A stretch of DNA of 64,000 nt from Roseibium hamelinense (GTDB taxonomy: Bacteria > Pseudomonadota > Alphaproteobacteria > Rhizobiales > Stappiaceae), in assembly GCF_007830545.1 (NCBI RefSeq), contig NZ_VLLF01000005.1, positions 62,001-126,000 of the forward strand, in the 5' to 3' direction. Positions 19,308-27,802 of this stretch are shown piece after piece. A program made the position numbers and the translations under genes. Numbering within the stretch: position 1 is the stretch's first letter; each line of letters starts with the position of its first letter. The notes under the pieces were generated by a model. It had not been told where the DNA came from and did no database searches. It saw only the letters and a program-made list of their open reading frames with translations.

Positions 19308-19394
19308 TGGTGCCCAGGAGAGGACTCGAACCTCCACGCCGTTGCCAGCGCTAGCACCTGAAGCTAGTGCGTCTACCAATTCCGCCACCTGGGC
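19308..19394 (-). tRNA. tRNA-Leu (anticodon CAG)
   Basis: The 87-nt minus-strand sequence folds as a class II tRNA. The acceptor GCCCAGG pairs with CCTGGGC, the D-arm contains GGUAGACGC, the anticodon stem CTAGC/GCTAG closes the loop TTCAGGT with anticodon CAG, a long variable arm follows, and the T-arm has GTTCGAGTC. The 3' CCA is encoded. The long variable arm and anticodon identify leucine reading CUG codons. Confidence 0.96.
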
Positions 19395-19405
19395 TGTGAG
19401 GGCGG

Positions 19406-19434
19406 CTTTTAAGCGGCTGTCACACTCTTGTCAA
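19406..19434 (-). promoter_or_regulatory. Sigma-70 promoter of tRNA-Leu
   Basis: On the minus strand TTGACA (19429-19434) and TAAAAG (19406-19411) are separated by 17 bp. The -10 ends 12 bases before the mature tRNA 5' end, so only a few leader bases would need removal. The perfect -35 and ideal spacing fit a strong stable-RNA promoter. Confidence 0.8.
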
Positions 19435-19560
19435 TCACCGAATGAGAGACATTTCTAAACTTATGATCCCGGCTCTTCACAGGCAGGCGACAACCGGATA
19501 AGAGACGGGCAGTTGTCGGCCAAAACGCCGAAATTGTGTGACGCGACAGAGGGCACAGGC

Positions 19561-20535
19561 ATGTCCACAGCACTGAACGGTAAACTTGTTACAGTCTTTG
19601 GCGGATCCGGCTTTGTCGGCCGGCACGTTGTCCAAGCATTGGCACGGCGGGGCTACCGGGTCCGGGCAGCAGTCCGCCGCCCCGACCTGGCTGAATATCT
19701 ACAGCCGCTTGGCGTTCCAGGCCAAATCATGCCTATTCAAGCCAATTTGCGTTACCGCTGGTCCGTCGAACGCGCCATTGACGGTGCTAACGCCGTTGTT
19801 AACTGTGTTGGTATCCTGTTCCCAACCGGCAAGCAGAGTTTTGACGCCGTCCAATCATTCGGCCCACGGGCAATCGCTGAAGCTGCACGCGACGCCGGGC
19901 TGTCTTTCGCAACACACGTGTCAGCGATCGGAGCCAATGAAAACTCCAAGTCAGCTTACGCGAGGTCTAAAGCAGAGGGCGAAGCGGGCATAACTGAAAC
20001 CCTACCGGAAAGCGTTATTTTGCGGCCTTCAATCGTGTTCGGCCCAGAAGACGATTTCTTCAACAAGTTTGCCGGTATGGCACGGCTCGCTCCAGCATTA
20101 CCGCTGATCGGCGGCGGCGAAACAAAATTCCAACCAGTCTATGTATGCGATGTCGCAGAGGCTGTTGCAAAATCTGTCGATGGAGACCTAAAAGCCGGGA
20201 CGGTCTACGAGCTGGGCGGCCCCGAGGTTAAAAGCTTTAGGGAATGCCTGGAGCTTATGATGGAGATAACACGCCGCAAGCGCTTCCTGGCACCACTACC
20301 GTTTCCGGTGGCAAGGGCGATGGGAAAAATCATGCAGCTACTGCCGGCCCCCTTGCTGACCGCTGACCAAGTCGAGCTCTTGAAGACGGACAATGTGGTT
20401 TCAAAAGCTGCGCAAGACGAAAAGCGTACGCTTGAGGGAATGGGCGTTGAGGCATCAACATTGGCGGCTATTTTGCCGAGTTACCTGGAACGGTACCGGG
20501 AGCACGGGCAGTACGATGCGCACAAAGCGGCCTAA
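19561..20535 (+). CDS. Complex I NDUFA9-family NAD(P)-binding protein
   Basis: This is an atypical short-chain/epimerase-like protein (324 aa). Its N-terminal Rossmann motif is VTVFGGSGFVGRHVVQALARRG, followed by RPSIVFGPEDDFFNKF and the Y-A-R-S-K segment in SAYARSKAEGE. Alphaproteobacterial members are the bacterial relatives of the NDUFA9 subunit of respiratory complex I. Whether this one binds complex I is not shown by sequence. ATG at 19561 has GAGGG nine bases upstream and places the glycine motif near the N-terminus; a TTG at 19513 is less likely. It ends at a good terminator. In related genomes this gene commonly lies beside uppP, but here two other genes intervene. Confidence 0.85.
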   Translation: MSTALNGKLVTVFGGSGFVGRHVVQALARRGYRVRAAVRRPDLAEYLQPLGVPGQIMPIQANLRYRWSVERAIDGANAVVNCVGILFPTGKQSFDAVQSFGPRAIAEAARDAGLSFATHVSAIGANENSKSAYARSKAEGEAGITETLPESVILRPSIVFGPEDDFFNKFAGMARLAPALPLIGGGETKFQPVYVCDVAEAVAKSVDGDLKAGTVYELGGPEVKSFRECLELMMEITRRKRFLAPLPFPVARAMGKIMQLLPAPLLTADQVELLKTDNVVSKAAQDEKRTLEGMGVEASTLAAILPSYLERYREHGQYDAHKAA

Positions 20536-20558
20536 CTGGTAAACCGCTCAGTTTTTCA

Positions 20559-20587
20559 AAAGGCGCCGGAGCGAGGCGCCTTTTTTA
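20559..20587 (+). terminator. Rho-independent terminator after the NDUFA9-like gene
   Basis: AGGCGCC (20561-20567) pairs with GGCGCCT (from 20575) around a GC-rich loop, followed by six T. It is a clear intrinsic terminator 25 bases after the stop codon. Confidence 0.85.
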
Positions 20588-20651
20588 TTGACTTTTTTCA
20601 CGCTGCAACTTGCCATAAGCTCTGCACCGAGAGCCAAGTGAGGTTGCCGGA

Positions 20652-21899
20652 ATGACTATGCTTGCCAAAATCACCCTGCTGTTTGTCGTGTTTATCGACA
20701 TCCTTGGACAAGGGCTTGTCTTCCCTATCATCACATCCCTTGTAATGGAGAGCAATTCTCCCATTTTGGCTCCGGACACTTCCGCGTCCATGCGCCATGT
20801 CTATTTCGGTCTGATCATTGGTATCTTCTTCCTGGCATGGTTTTTCGGCGCCCCATATGTGTCGAAACTGTCTGATGTCATCGGACGGAAAAAAGCCATC
20901 CTGATTTGTTTGATTGGGGCACTGGTCGGCTATGCGATCACCATTGCAGCTCTCTACATAGGAAGCCTTTTTTTGCTGATACTGGGGCGCGCAATCACTG
21001 GCTTCACCGCGGGCAATCAGCCGATTGCGCAGGCTGCGATGATTGACGGCAGCGTCGATGAAGACGACCGAAACCGGAACATGGGGTTTATTATCACCGG
21101 CGTGAGTTTTGGACTTGTCGGTGGCCCACTGATTGCCGGTCTGACATCAGATCCGCTGATTCTCGGGAATTATGCAAATATCCAAATGCCGTTCTACGCA
21201 GCCTTGGCGCTCTGTGCCGTGGCGGTTTTTATGGTCATATTTTTCTTTGAAGACAAAAAAGATACCGATCAGGCTTTCAAGTTCCGGCCTGCCGAGGTTT
21301 TCGACCAATTGCTCAAAGTGCGGAAATATCCTCTAGCGTTTCGGCTCACCATCGGTTTGTTTTTTTTCCACACTGCCAACGTGACGATGTACGTCTTCGT
21401 CGACAATTATCTGGCAACCCGTTTCGGCTTTGGCACCCTTGGCAACAGCATGGTGTTCCTGACAATCGGTGCTGCGTTGGCGTTTTCGAGTACCTTTATG
21501 GTGCTGCCGGTGCAAAAACGTTTCAACAAACAAACGATCCTGATCGCCACAATGTGCGTTTGGGCTCTGAGTGCCGCAGCCTTTGTCATGTCCCCGATTG
21601 CCGCGCTCGCATTTGTTCCGATATTCACATTCTATTTCATATTCGGAATAGCATATCCGACAATTCTTGGCCTGTTCGCTGCAAGCGTCTCTGATGAAGA
21701 ACAGGGCTGGATCATGGGCGTAACCGTGGCCGTGTTCACATTTATAGCCGGGATAATGTCTTTGCTCGGCGGCGAACTTATGAACATCGACATCAGATTG
21801 CCGTTCTACATTGTCATCGCCGCAGCACTGGCAACGATAGTGGTGCTCAAAACAGTCTGGAACACGCCTGAAGTCAAGAAGATCACGGGAGCACCCTAG
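20652..21899 (+). CDS. MFS transporter, drug:H+ antiporter-like
   Basis: This inner-membrane transporter (415 aa) has about twelve hydrophobic segments. The motif A-like loop FGAPYVSKLSDVIGRKKAILIC lies between helices 2 and 3, and LILGRAITGFTAGNQPIAQAAMID in helices 4-5. This pattern fits the TetA/DHA1 group, exporters of small toxic molecules. The substrate cannot be told. ATG at 20652 is the likely start, just after the upstream terminator. It is followed by a 570-base AT-rich gap and the split subtilase-like gene. Together they sit between NDUFA9 and uppP, which are often neighbours. Confidence 0.8.
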   Translation: MTMLAKITLLFVVFIDILGQGLVFPIITSLVMESNSPILAPDTSASMRHVYFGLIIGIFFLAWFFGAPYVSKLSDVIGRKKAILICLIGALVGYAITIAALYIGSLFLLILGRAITGFTAGNQPIAQAAMIDGSVDEDDRNRNMGFIITGVSFGLVGGPLIAGLTSDPLILGNYANIQMPFYAALALCAVAVFMVIFFFEDKKDTDQAFKFRPAEVFDQLLKVRKYPLAFRLTIGLFFFHTANVTMYVFVDNYLATRFGFGTLGNSMVFLTIGAALAFSSTFMVLPVQKRFNKQTILIATMCVWALSAAAFVMSPIAALAFVPIFTFYFIFGIAYPTILGLFAASVSDEEQGWIMGVTVAVFTFIAGIMSLLGGELMNIDIRLPFYIVIAAALATIVVLKTVWNTPEVKKITGAP

Positions 21900-22467
21900 G
21901 ATCGATTGACATAGCGGGTTCGCATATAACGAGAACCGGCGCCTAACATAGTTTCTTGAGAATCGAGCTTGGGACATCTTAACCCCAAAACACTCGAATA
22001 GGGCACGCTCAATAGACTTCCAAAAAGACTGTCACAGCGTTGAACGAAAGTTTGGCACGACCCACCGTCTCGCGCGATCACCGTAAGGTATTCCGGAAAC
22101 GAGAATACTACCCGCCCTTAAAACCGAACCACATCCCGCATCTGATTAGGCGATTTTTCGAACCAAAGCTGTGCCGCGCATGGGTTTGGGAGCAGAGCAT
22201 CGGGTTAAAATAAAAAGAGCTTCGGCGCCAACAAGCGTCGATAACGCCTTAAGCTCCATAATAAATATCTATTTTTGTTCGCATCAGTTGCATTATTTAA
22301 CGTAATTTCACACCTTAGATAGGTAATTATTATGTAATATTCCAAATATCTAATAATTTATTATTTACACACCTCCTGTCTAAATCGCTATTCAGCGCCC
22401 CTGGAAATGCGAAAAACACTCAGAGTTGAAGCACATTCCGCCCCAAAAATAGAATAAAGGCGCTTAA
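21900..22467. other. Long AT-rich intergenic region upstream of the subtilase-like gene
   Basis: No gene was found in these 568 bases. The second half (about 22255-22380) is strongly AT-rich (runs such as TTATTATTTAC and ATTATTATGTAATATT), unlike the surrounding DNA. Such composition fits promoter DNA of a horizontally acquired gene. GAGCTTCGGCGCC and GGCGCC-like elements around 22218 show no clear structure. Confidence 0.5.
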
Positions 22468-23076
22468 ATGTTCACAGCTACTTCCCCAAAGCAGTCTAAA
22501 CCCACGAACAAGAGTGAAAACTCCCAAGTAAACGGCGTACTGTCAAAAAAACCCGAAAAGCCAATCCAGATCGGCAAATCAGGCGCGAAATCTCCCAGGA
22601 CTTCGACAAACAATGCGAACAAGCTGACAAAATTTCCGTCGAAAAACTGCGATGCGTTCGCTCAGGAGATCGGAAACCGCTTGAATGATCAGGCGGTTGC
22701 CCTGAAAGGGTCAAAACGCATCAAGCTCGAAAACAACTATCCTGCGCTGTCAATCCACGACCATTTGTGGGAGGCGGATTTCCCGGATGCATTGACGGCG
22801 CTTATCAAAGATCCCGCGAAACAGATCAAAGGTGAAAACAAGAATAACGGCAGCGATGAAAGCGGCAAAGGCATTGGCGGCAGCAAAAAATCCACGGCCA
22901 AGCCCCACCCGGGTCTGGTCGCGAGCACTGCCGCAGGCATGCTCACGCAGGTGTACAACAACTTCGACAAAAAAATTCCCCCCTTGTTTACCGGTCCTAC
23001 GGACACGAACTCTTGCAGGCTGATCGCATCAAGCCGGGGGCCGAAGAAAAAATTGACCAAACGAACGAAAAGGTGA
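22468..23076 (+). CDS. Subtilase-like protein, N-terminal part (frame broken before 23076)
   Basis: This 202-aa frame is the first half of what looks like one S8-type serine protease. Residues 144-157 contain HPGLVASTAAG, which lines up with the catalytic-His motif HGTHVAGTAAG (His147). D98 in YPALSIHDHLWE is a candidate catalytic Asp. The first 60 residues are Lys/Ser/Asn-rich without a signal peptide. The frame continues past the likely shift point into a basic tail (KKKLTKRTKR) with no subtilase features. The next frame, beginning inside this one, carries the oxyanion Asn and catalytic Ser. A run of seven A (22969-22975) followed by TT and six C is the likely slip point. Confidence 0.6.
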   Translation: MFTATSPKQSKPTNKSENSQVNGVLSKKPEKPIQIGKSGAKSPRTSTNNANKLTKFPSKNCDAFAQEIGNRLNDQAVALKGSKRIKLENNYPALSIHDHLWEADFPDALTALIKDPAKQIKGENKNNGSDESGKGIGGSKKSTAKPHPGLVASTAAGMLTQVYNNFDKKIPPLFTGPTDTNSCRLIASSRGPKKKLTKRTKR

Positions 23077-24728
23077 TCGACACCGCAAAAAAGAAAGAAA
23101 TCATCAATTTTTCTGGAAGTTACTCGCATGACGAGATCCTGAATGACGCAGATGCGGCATTTCCGTTGCTGTACAAGAAAAACGCAACCATCGTGCAGGC
23201 ACTCGGCAACAGCACCGAGCTGGACGCCAACCACGAGAAATCCAAAGCTTCGGCAAGTAATTCTGCAACTATTTCCTCAAGCCTAAAGTATCCGGGCTGC
23301 ATTCTGGTTGTTGGTGGTTTGAACAAAAACCAACACGATTCCAAAAATAGCATCCACACCAGTCCGAATGATCCGATTTCATCGCTTTATCTTATAAAGG
23401 CCCCCTGCGATTTCATCGCGACAGCCTCCTACAAAGGGGGAGGCGACAAGAAAGCCTACAGTGGGACTTCTTTTGCCGCACCGCTGGTCTCTAGTTTGGT
23501 CCACCGGCTAAATGTCGAGTTTCCCGACAATACCCTGGCTGAAAACAACTATCTCATGCTTCTCGGTGTTGGCGAGAACGGCGCTGCCAATCTGGATAGC
23601 GCACTGTCAAACGCAAAAGTCTACAAAAACAGTGGCTGGGACGGGGTTGCAAAGAAAGTTCTTGGAGATGACTACACAGAAGCCAAAAAGGTAACGAATG
23701 CAAACTTTGCCGACGCGCCAGAACTGGCACTAATGGCGAAAAAACTCGTTTCCGACGGCAAAAAAAATGTCTTGGACGCCGCTTCCAAAAATGACGAATT
23801 CATGGCGCTCGACACTAGCCAGAAAACATTTGTTTTGGGGGCGATGAGCTATTGCGGTAACAAGGGTTTGCAGCAGGACTACGTCAAAAAACTGGTTGCA
23901 GAAGTGGACGGCAAGAGCCGCGATGAACTCGTGGATTTTTGGAAAAACTTCTCGGCCGCGCCGCTTTATGACTGCCCTCCAGCCGAACAGGTAAAAATTG
24001 GCAGTGATTTAAGGACCCTTGCGTTCGACAACGAAAAAACAAGTCAAAAGCTCAAGGGTAAGCCAGAACGCGTCGACGGCGGAATGATTGGCGCGATATC
24101 TGACATAAAAAAGATCTCCGACATCAACGCTGCGAAAACAATATCAAAACTGGATGCCAGCCAGTTCAAACCGATAGCTAAGCAACTTGCGGAAAACGAA
24201 GCCTTCGCTCCCGACGTGAGATTACGTACTACAATGCGCTTCGAAGCGGCAGGGCTTGACCCCAGCCCGATTTACAGCCAGCTCGGCGTCGCAGCGACAA
24301 CCGGATATCAGAACGAATTGAGTCAGCTGCTGAGCGCAATTAGCCTGGACGCCGTGCCAGGCAACAACTTCAGGCTACTGTCCGTTTTGAACGGCGTCGG
24401 GCTCAAGGACCTCGCCAGGAGCATGCATGAGGACGCCAACAACGAACTCTCACAGCAGATCGTAGCTCGCCTGCAAGATAAGTCATATGCAGATGTGAAA
24501 ACCCTGCTTGAAACAGCATCCCAGCTGAACTCACAGGCTAACGACGAAACCATAAGTCGGAGCTTTAAGCGCGCACTGGACGGCGAGGTGCCCCAGGTTG
24601 AGAACCAGAATGTCGCTGAAGACGATACAACGGAAATTTCCGACGATGCCAACAATACGGCGAATGCTGGCGATCTCGGTTTCGACAGTGACACTGACGG
24701 CGACAGTAGCGATGACAACAGCGATTGA
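23013..24728 (+). CDS. Subtilase-like protein, C-terminal part with catalytic Ser and long C-terminal domain
   Basis: This frame is open from 22860, but no good start is seen; TTG at 23013 is only the first possible one. It carries the rest of an S8-like domain: EIINFSGSY (like VINLSLG), VQALGNS (oxyanion Asn, codon 23208), YPGCILVVGGL, APCDFIATA, and YSGTSFAAPLVSSL with the catalytic Ser (codon 23469). His-to-Asn (about 101) and Asn-to-Ser (87) spacings suit the family. About 400 further residues are mostly helical and of unknown function, and the end is acidic with DSDTDGDSSDD, a DxDxDG calcium-loop pattern. Read as one product with the preceding frame after a -1 shift, it would be about 750 aa. 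It may be a pseudogene, a sequencing slip or recoded. Confidence 0.6.
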   Translation: MQADRIKPGAEEKIDQTNEKVIDTAKKKEIINFSGSYSHDEILNDADAAFPLLYKKNATIVQALGNSTELDANHEKSKASASNSATISSSLKYPGCILVVGGLNKNQHDSKNSIHTSPNDPISSLYLIKAPCDFIATASYKGGGDKKAYSGTSFAAPLVSSLVHRLNVEFPDNTLAENNYLMLLGVGENGAANLDSALSNAKVYKNSGWDGVAKKVLGDDYTEAKKVTNANFADAPELALMAKKLVSDGKKNVLDAASKNDEFMALDTSQKTFVLGAMSYCGNKGLQQDYVKKLVAEVDGKSRDELVDFWKNFSAAPLYDCPPAEQVKIGSDLRTLAFDNEKTSQKLKGKPERVDGGMIGAISDIKKISDINAAKTISKLDASQFKPIAKQLAENEAFAPDVRLRTTMRFEAAGLDPSPIYSQLGVAATTGYQNELSQLLSAISLDAVPGNNFRLLSVLNGVGLKDLARSMHEDANNELSQQIVARLQDKSYADVKTLLETASQLNSQANDETISRSFKRALDGEVPQVENQNVAEDDTTEISDDANNTANAGDLGFDSDTDGDSSDDNSD

Positions 24729-24775
24729 TCTGGTGCCAAGGCACTGATGAAATCGACTTCAATCCGAAAAGCCTG

Positions 24776-24802
24776 CCGCTACGCTGATCTTCAGCGTAGC
24801 GG
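24776..24802 (+). terminator. Perfect 12-bp hairpin after the subtilase-like gene
   Basis: CCGCTACGCTGA (24776-24787) is exactly complementary to TCAGCGTAGCGG (24791-24802) with a TCT loop. There is no T-run on either strand, so it may be a factor-dependent or weak terminator, or an mRNA 3'-end stabiliser, between convergent genes. Confidence 0.55.
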
Positions 24803-24831
24803 GGCGTTCGTTGCGCCACGTCGGACAGAGA

Positions 24832-24858
24832 CCGGGCCCGGGCCCGGGCCCGGGCCCC
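24832..24858. repeat. Tandem GGGCCC hexamer, four copies
   Basis: Four perfect copies of the self-complementary hexamer GGGCCC run from 24834 to 24857, flanked by CC and C. They end seven bases before the uppP stop codon, in the intergenic gap with the convergent subtilase-like gene. The 100% GC block is unlike any other spot in the window. Confidence 0.9.
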
Positions 24859-24864
24859 TAATGG

Positions 24865-25671
24865 CTATCCGAAGAAATAGAGCCCGGCAAATCCGGCGAG
24901 CCCGACACATATCCGCCACCATGCAAAAGGTGCAAACCCGTGCTTGCTTACGAAATCAAGTAATCCTTTCACGACAAAAAAACCGGCGACAAATGATGCC
25001 ACAAAGCCGATACCGATAATCACGGCGTCATCAGCCGACAAGACATTGCGGTTCTTATAAAGATCATAGGCGAACGCACCAGCCATGGTTGGCATGGCCA
25101 GAAAAAACGAAAACTCGGCAGCAGACCGTTTATCCGTTCCCATAAGCAGAGCGCCGGCGATGGTCGCCCCTGAACGCGAGACACCCGGCACCATGGCCAG
25201 GCACTGGCAAAAGCCGATTTTCAGGCAAAGACCAAGTGGATAATCCGTCACGTTGGTGTACCGCGGTTTAAGCGGCAGACGGTCAATCCACAACAGGATG
25301 ATGCCACCGACCAAAAGCGTCGCACAGATGAGAGCCGGGGTTTCGAAAAGCACTTCCTTGATGAAGCTGTGGGCCATGACACCAATGACCGCGGCCGGCA
25401 AGAACGCCAGCAAAATACCACCAACAAACCGCTGGCTAGCGGGGTCGCTTGGCAGCGACACCGCAATTGACCAAAGCCTTGAGAAGTAAACCGACAATAT
25501 CGCCAGTATCGCGCCTAGCTGGATGAGTACCTCGAAGGTTTTTCCGGTGCTCTCAAAACCCAGAAAATGCCCAAGCAACAACAGGTGTCCTGTGGACGAG
25601 ACAGGTATGAACTCCGTCAATCCTTCCACAATTCCCAAAATCAGCGCATTGATGATTGTCTGATCATCCAT
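24865..25671 (-). CDS. uppP: Undecaprenyl-diphosphatase
   Basis: This integral membrane enzyme (268 aa, usual length) removes a phosphate from undecaprenyl diphosphate and so recycles the lipid carrier for peptidoglycan and other envelope polymers. The N-terminal signature [20 protein letters not shown] contains the catalytic (E/Q)XXXE region. The second signature [17 protein letters not shown] contains the PGxSRSxxT motif. About eight hydrophobic helices are seen. The gene is transcribed away from fzlA, with a 190-base divergent control region. It is also known as bacA because overproduction gives bacitracin resistance. Confidence 0.96.
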   Translation of the reverse strand: MDDQTIINALILGIVEGLTEFIPVSSTGHLLLLGHFLGFESTGKTFEVLIQLGAILAILSVYFSRLWSIAVSLPSDPASQRFVGGILLAFLPAAVIGVMAHSFIKEVLFETPALICATLLVGGIILLWIDRLPLKPRYTNVTDYPLGLCLKIGFCQCLAMVPGVSRSGATIAGALLMGTDKRSAAEFSFFLAMPTMAGAFAYDLYKNRNVLSADDAVIIGIGFVASFVAGFFVVKGLLDFVSKHGFAPFAWWRICVGLAGFAGLYFFG

Positions 25672-25862
25672 GGATTACGTCCATTCGTCGGTTTGCAGCG
25701 GCCAGAAATGCGGCCTGTTCGTGAGGGAGGTGCAAAAGCAACCTTTTTCTGTCGTTAAATGTCGAAAATACGGCTAAACCACCCTTGGGACATAATTCGC
25801 AGATAGCCGTCCTGAATGTTGAACCCATCCAATGAACCCTTTCAGGGCACACTCCCGCATTC

Positions 25863-26555
25863 ATGTTCACGCTCTACCACCATCCCTTCTCGCCGTCTTC
25901 CCGTTTTGTCCGCTTGATCATCGCCGAATACGGCGCTGATTTTCAGGAGGAATTGGTGAACCCCTGGGAGCGGCCGCAAAAACTGTTGTTGCTCAATGCC
26001 GCCGGAACCGTCCCTGTGCTGGTGGAGAATGACGGGCCCGCTTTGTGCGGCCCGGGACCCATTCTGGAATACCTCGACGAAACCCGGGGCTATGCGGTGG
26101 CCGATCGGCGCCTGATGCCCGATCATCCCGAGGCACGTGCGGAAACTCGGCGCCTTGTTGAATGGGCGTTGGGAAAATTCGATCGGGAAGTTGTTGGCCA
26201 TATGGTGCGCGAACGCATTTACAAGCAGGCCATGCCGCGGTCCGCCGGGGGCGGCGAGCCTGATTCGAGTGCGCTGCGCGTCGCACGGGCGAACATTCAC
26301 CACCATATGAAGTATTTCGGTTATCTTGTTGCCTCACGCAGGTGGCTTTCAGGCGACCGTTTGTCGTTTGCCGACTTTGCGCTGGCAGCCGAATTGTCCT
26401 GCGCTGATTATTTGGGCGAAGTGCCATGGGCGAGCGAAGACAACGTCAAAAACTGGTATGCACGGATGAAATCGCGGCCGAGCATGCGGCCGATGCTGAG
26501 CGAGAAGATTCTCGGCATGCCAGCATCGCAAACCTACGCGGATCTGGACTTCTGA
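25863..26555 (+). CDS. fzlA: GST-fold cell division protein FzlA-like
   Basis: This is a glutathione-S-transferase-fold protein (230 aa). The start [18 protein letters not shown] replaces the usual catalytic GST residue pattern and matches FzlA, the FtsZ-binding protein first described in Caulobacter. The thioredoxin-like N-terminal half includes [26 protein letters not shown]. The helical C-terminal half includes [19 protein letters not shown]. FzlA binds curved FtsZ filaments and supports constriction, so the protein would act at the cytoplasmic side of the division site. Neighbours uppP (divergent) and queG (overlapping) repeat the common alphaproteobacterial order. It could be annotated merely as a GST family protein. 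Confidence 0.75.
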   Translation: MFTLYHHPFSPSSRFVRLIIAEYGADFQEELVNPWERPQKLLLLNAAGTVPVLVENDGPALCGPGPILEYLDETRGYAVADRRLMPDHPEARAETRRLVEWALGKFDREVVGHMVRERIYKQAMPRSAGGGEPDSSALRVARANIHHHMKYFGYLVASRRWLSGDRLSFADFALAAELSCADYLGEVPWASEDNVKNWYARMKSRPSMRPMLSEKILGMPASQTYADLDF

Positions 26556-27721
26556 CCCCGAAAGCCGCCAAGAAGCTGGTCGATTCGCTCGAGCAAAAAG
26601 CGAAAAGCCTTGGATTTGAAGAGCTCAGGATCACTTCCGCAGATTCAATTCCGGAAACACCTGGACGCTTGAAGAGCTTTCTCGAAGCCGGTTACCATGG
26701 TTCCATGGCGTGGATGGAAGAGACGGCCGATCGTCGTTCTGCGCCGAAAGACTTGTGGCCAGAGGTCCGCTCCGTTCTCATGCTGGCCATGAATTACGGT
26801 CAGGGTCCAGCTCCTGAGGACGCACCCCTTTACAATCTCGATAAGCCCGAAAGGGCTGAGATTTCGGTCTATGCTCGGCACCGCGACTATCACGATGTGA
26901 TCAAAGGCAGGCTCAAGGAACTTGCAGGTTATTTGATCTCCCGCGCTCCGCATGACCTGCGGCCGGATGTGAAAGTCTTTGTTGACACAGCACCGGTTAT
27001 GGAAAAGCCTCTTGCACAAGCAGCAGGGCTAGGCTGGCAGGGCAAGCACACGAATTTGGTTTCCCGCGACATCGGATCCTGGTTCTTTCTCGGGGCGATT
27101 TTCACAACGCTTGAGCTTCCGCTGTCTCAGACCGAAACAGACCATTGCGGGTCGTGCCGGGCATGTCTCGACAACTGTCCAACGCATGCGTTCCCAGCGC
27201 CTTATCAGCTGGATGCGCGGCGGTGCATCTCCTATCTGACCATCGAGCACCCTGGACCGATCCCGCACGAATTTCGAGAGGCTATAGGCAATCGCATTTA
27301 CGGATGCGACGACTGCCTTGCCGCGTGCCCGTGGAACAAGTTCGCCAGGACGGCCAACGAAGCAAAGCTTCTTGCTCGGGACGACTTGAAATCGCCAGCG
27401 CTCGCTGACTTACTGACACTGGACGATGCAGCGTTCCGCAACTTGTTTTCAGGGTCGCCGATCAAGCGGATCGGGCGCAATCGTTTTGTACGGAACGTTC
27501 TCATTGCTGCGGGAAACTCCGGATCCGACAGGCTTGCGGATAAAGTGCGCCATTTGCTGTCCGATCCCGACGAAACGGTCAGGTCTAGTGCCGTATGGGC
27601 ATTTTCTAAGTTGGCAGCAGCCTCTGATTTCCAAAGCGAGCGGAACGAACGGCTTGCGGGGGAAACATCGTCCCAGGTGCGGCAGGAGTGGTTTTTGACA
27701 GCCGACTCGCAAAGTTCATAA
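26552..27721 (+). CDS. queG: Epoxyqueuosine reductase
   Basis: This enzyme uses cobalamin and two [4Fe-4S] clusters to reduce epoxyqueuosine to queuosine in tRNA, the last step of queuosine synthesis. Both ferredoxin-like clusters are visible: [16 protein letters not shown] and [15 protein letters not shown]-terminal HEAT-like end ([12 protein letters not shown]) follows. Homology begins at about [21 protein letters not shown]. The only in-frame ATG upstream (26426) would overlap fzlA by 130 bases with a poor binding site. A CTG at 26552 overlaps the fzlA TGA stop (CTGA) and gives 389 aa, the usual length. I favour that coupled start but cannot prove it. Confidence 0.92.
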   Translation: MTPKAAKKLVDSLEQKAKSLGFEELRITSADSIPETPGRLKSFLEAGYHGSMAWMEETADRRSAPKDLWPEVRSVLMLAMNYGQGPAPEDAPLYNLDKPERAEISVYARHRDYHDVIKGRLKELAGYLISRAPHDLRPDVKVFVDTAPVMEKPLAQAAGLGWQGKHTNLVSRDIGSWFFLGAIFTTLELPLSQTETDHCGSCRACLDNCPTHAFPAPYQLDARRCISYLTIEHPGPIPHEFREAIGNRIYGCDDCLAACPWNKFARTANEAKLLARDDLKSPALADLLTLDDAAFRNLFSGSPIKRIGRNRFVRNVLIAAGNSGSDRLADKVRHLLSDPDETVRSSAVWAFSKLAAASDFQSERNERLAGETSSQVRQEWFLTADSQSS

Positions 27722-27802
27722 TCTGACCGCATGATGCGGTTGTCGGGTCTCCCTTTCGCCTTAGTGGCCGAACTTGCCGCAATTAATTTCTGGAGTTAAA
27801 CC

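Noticed and set aside
19073-19357. 94-codon minus-strand frame
   Set aside because: It runs through the tRNA-Leu and its terminator.
19308-19394. tRNA-Leu as integration site of a genomic island
   Set aside because: No repeated tRNA 3' end or integrase gene is seen in the window, and the NDUFA9-like gene lies between it and the candidate insertion.
22965-22985. Programmed -1 ribosomal frameshift site in the subtilase-like gene
   Set aside because: In the reading frame the heptamer is C AAA AAA or T CCC CCC, neither of which is the X XXY YYZ type, and no obvious downstream pseudoknot was found. A base loss, transcriptional slippage or assembly slip is simpler, so recoding is not claimed.
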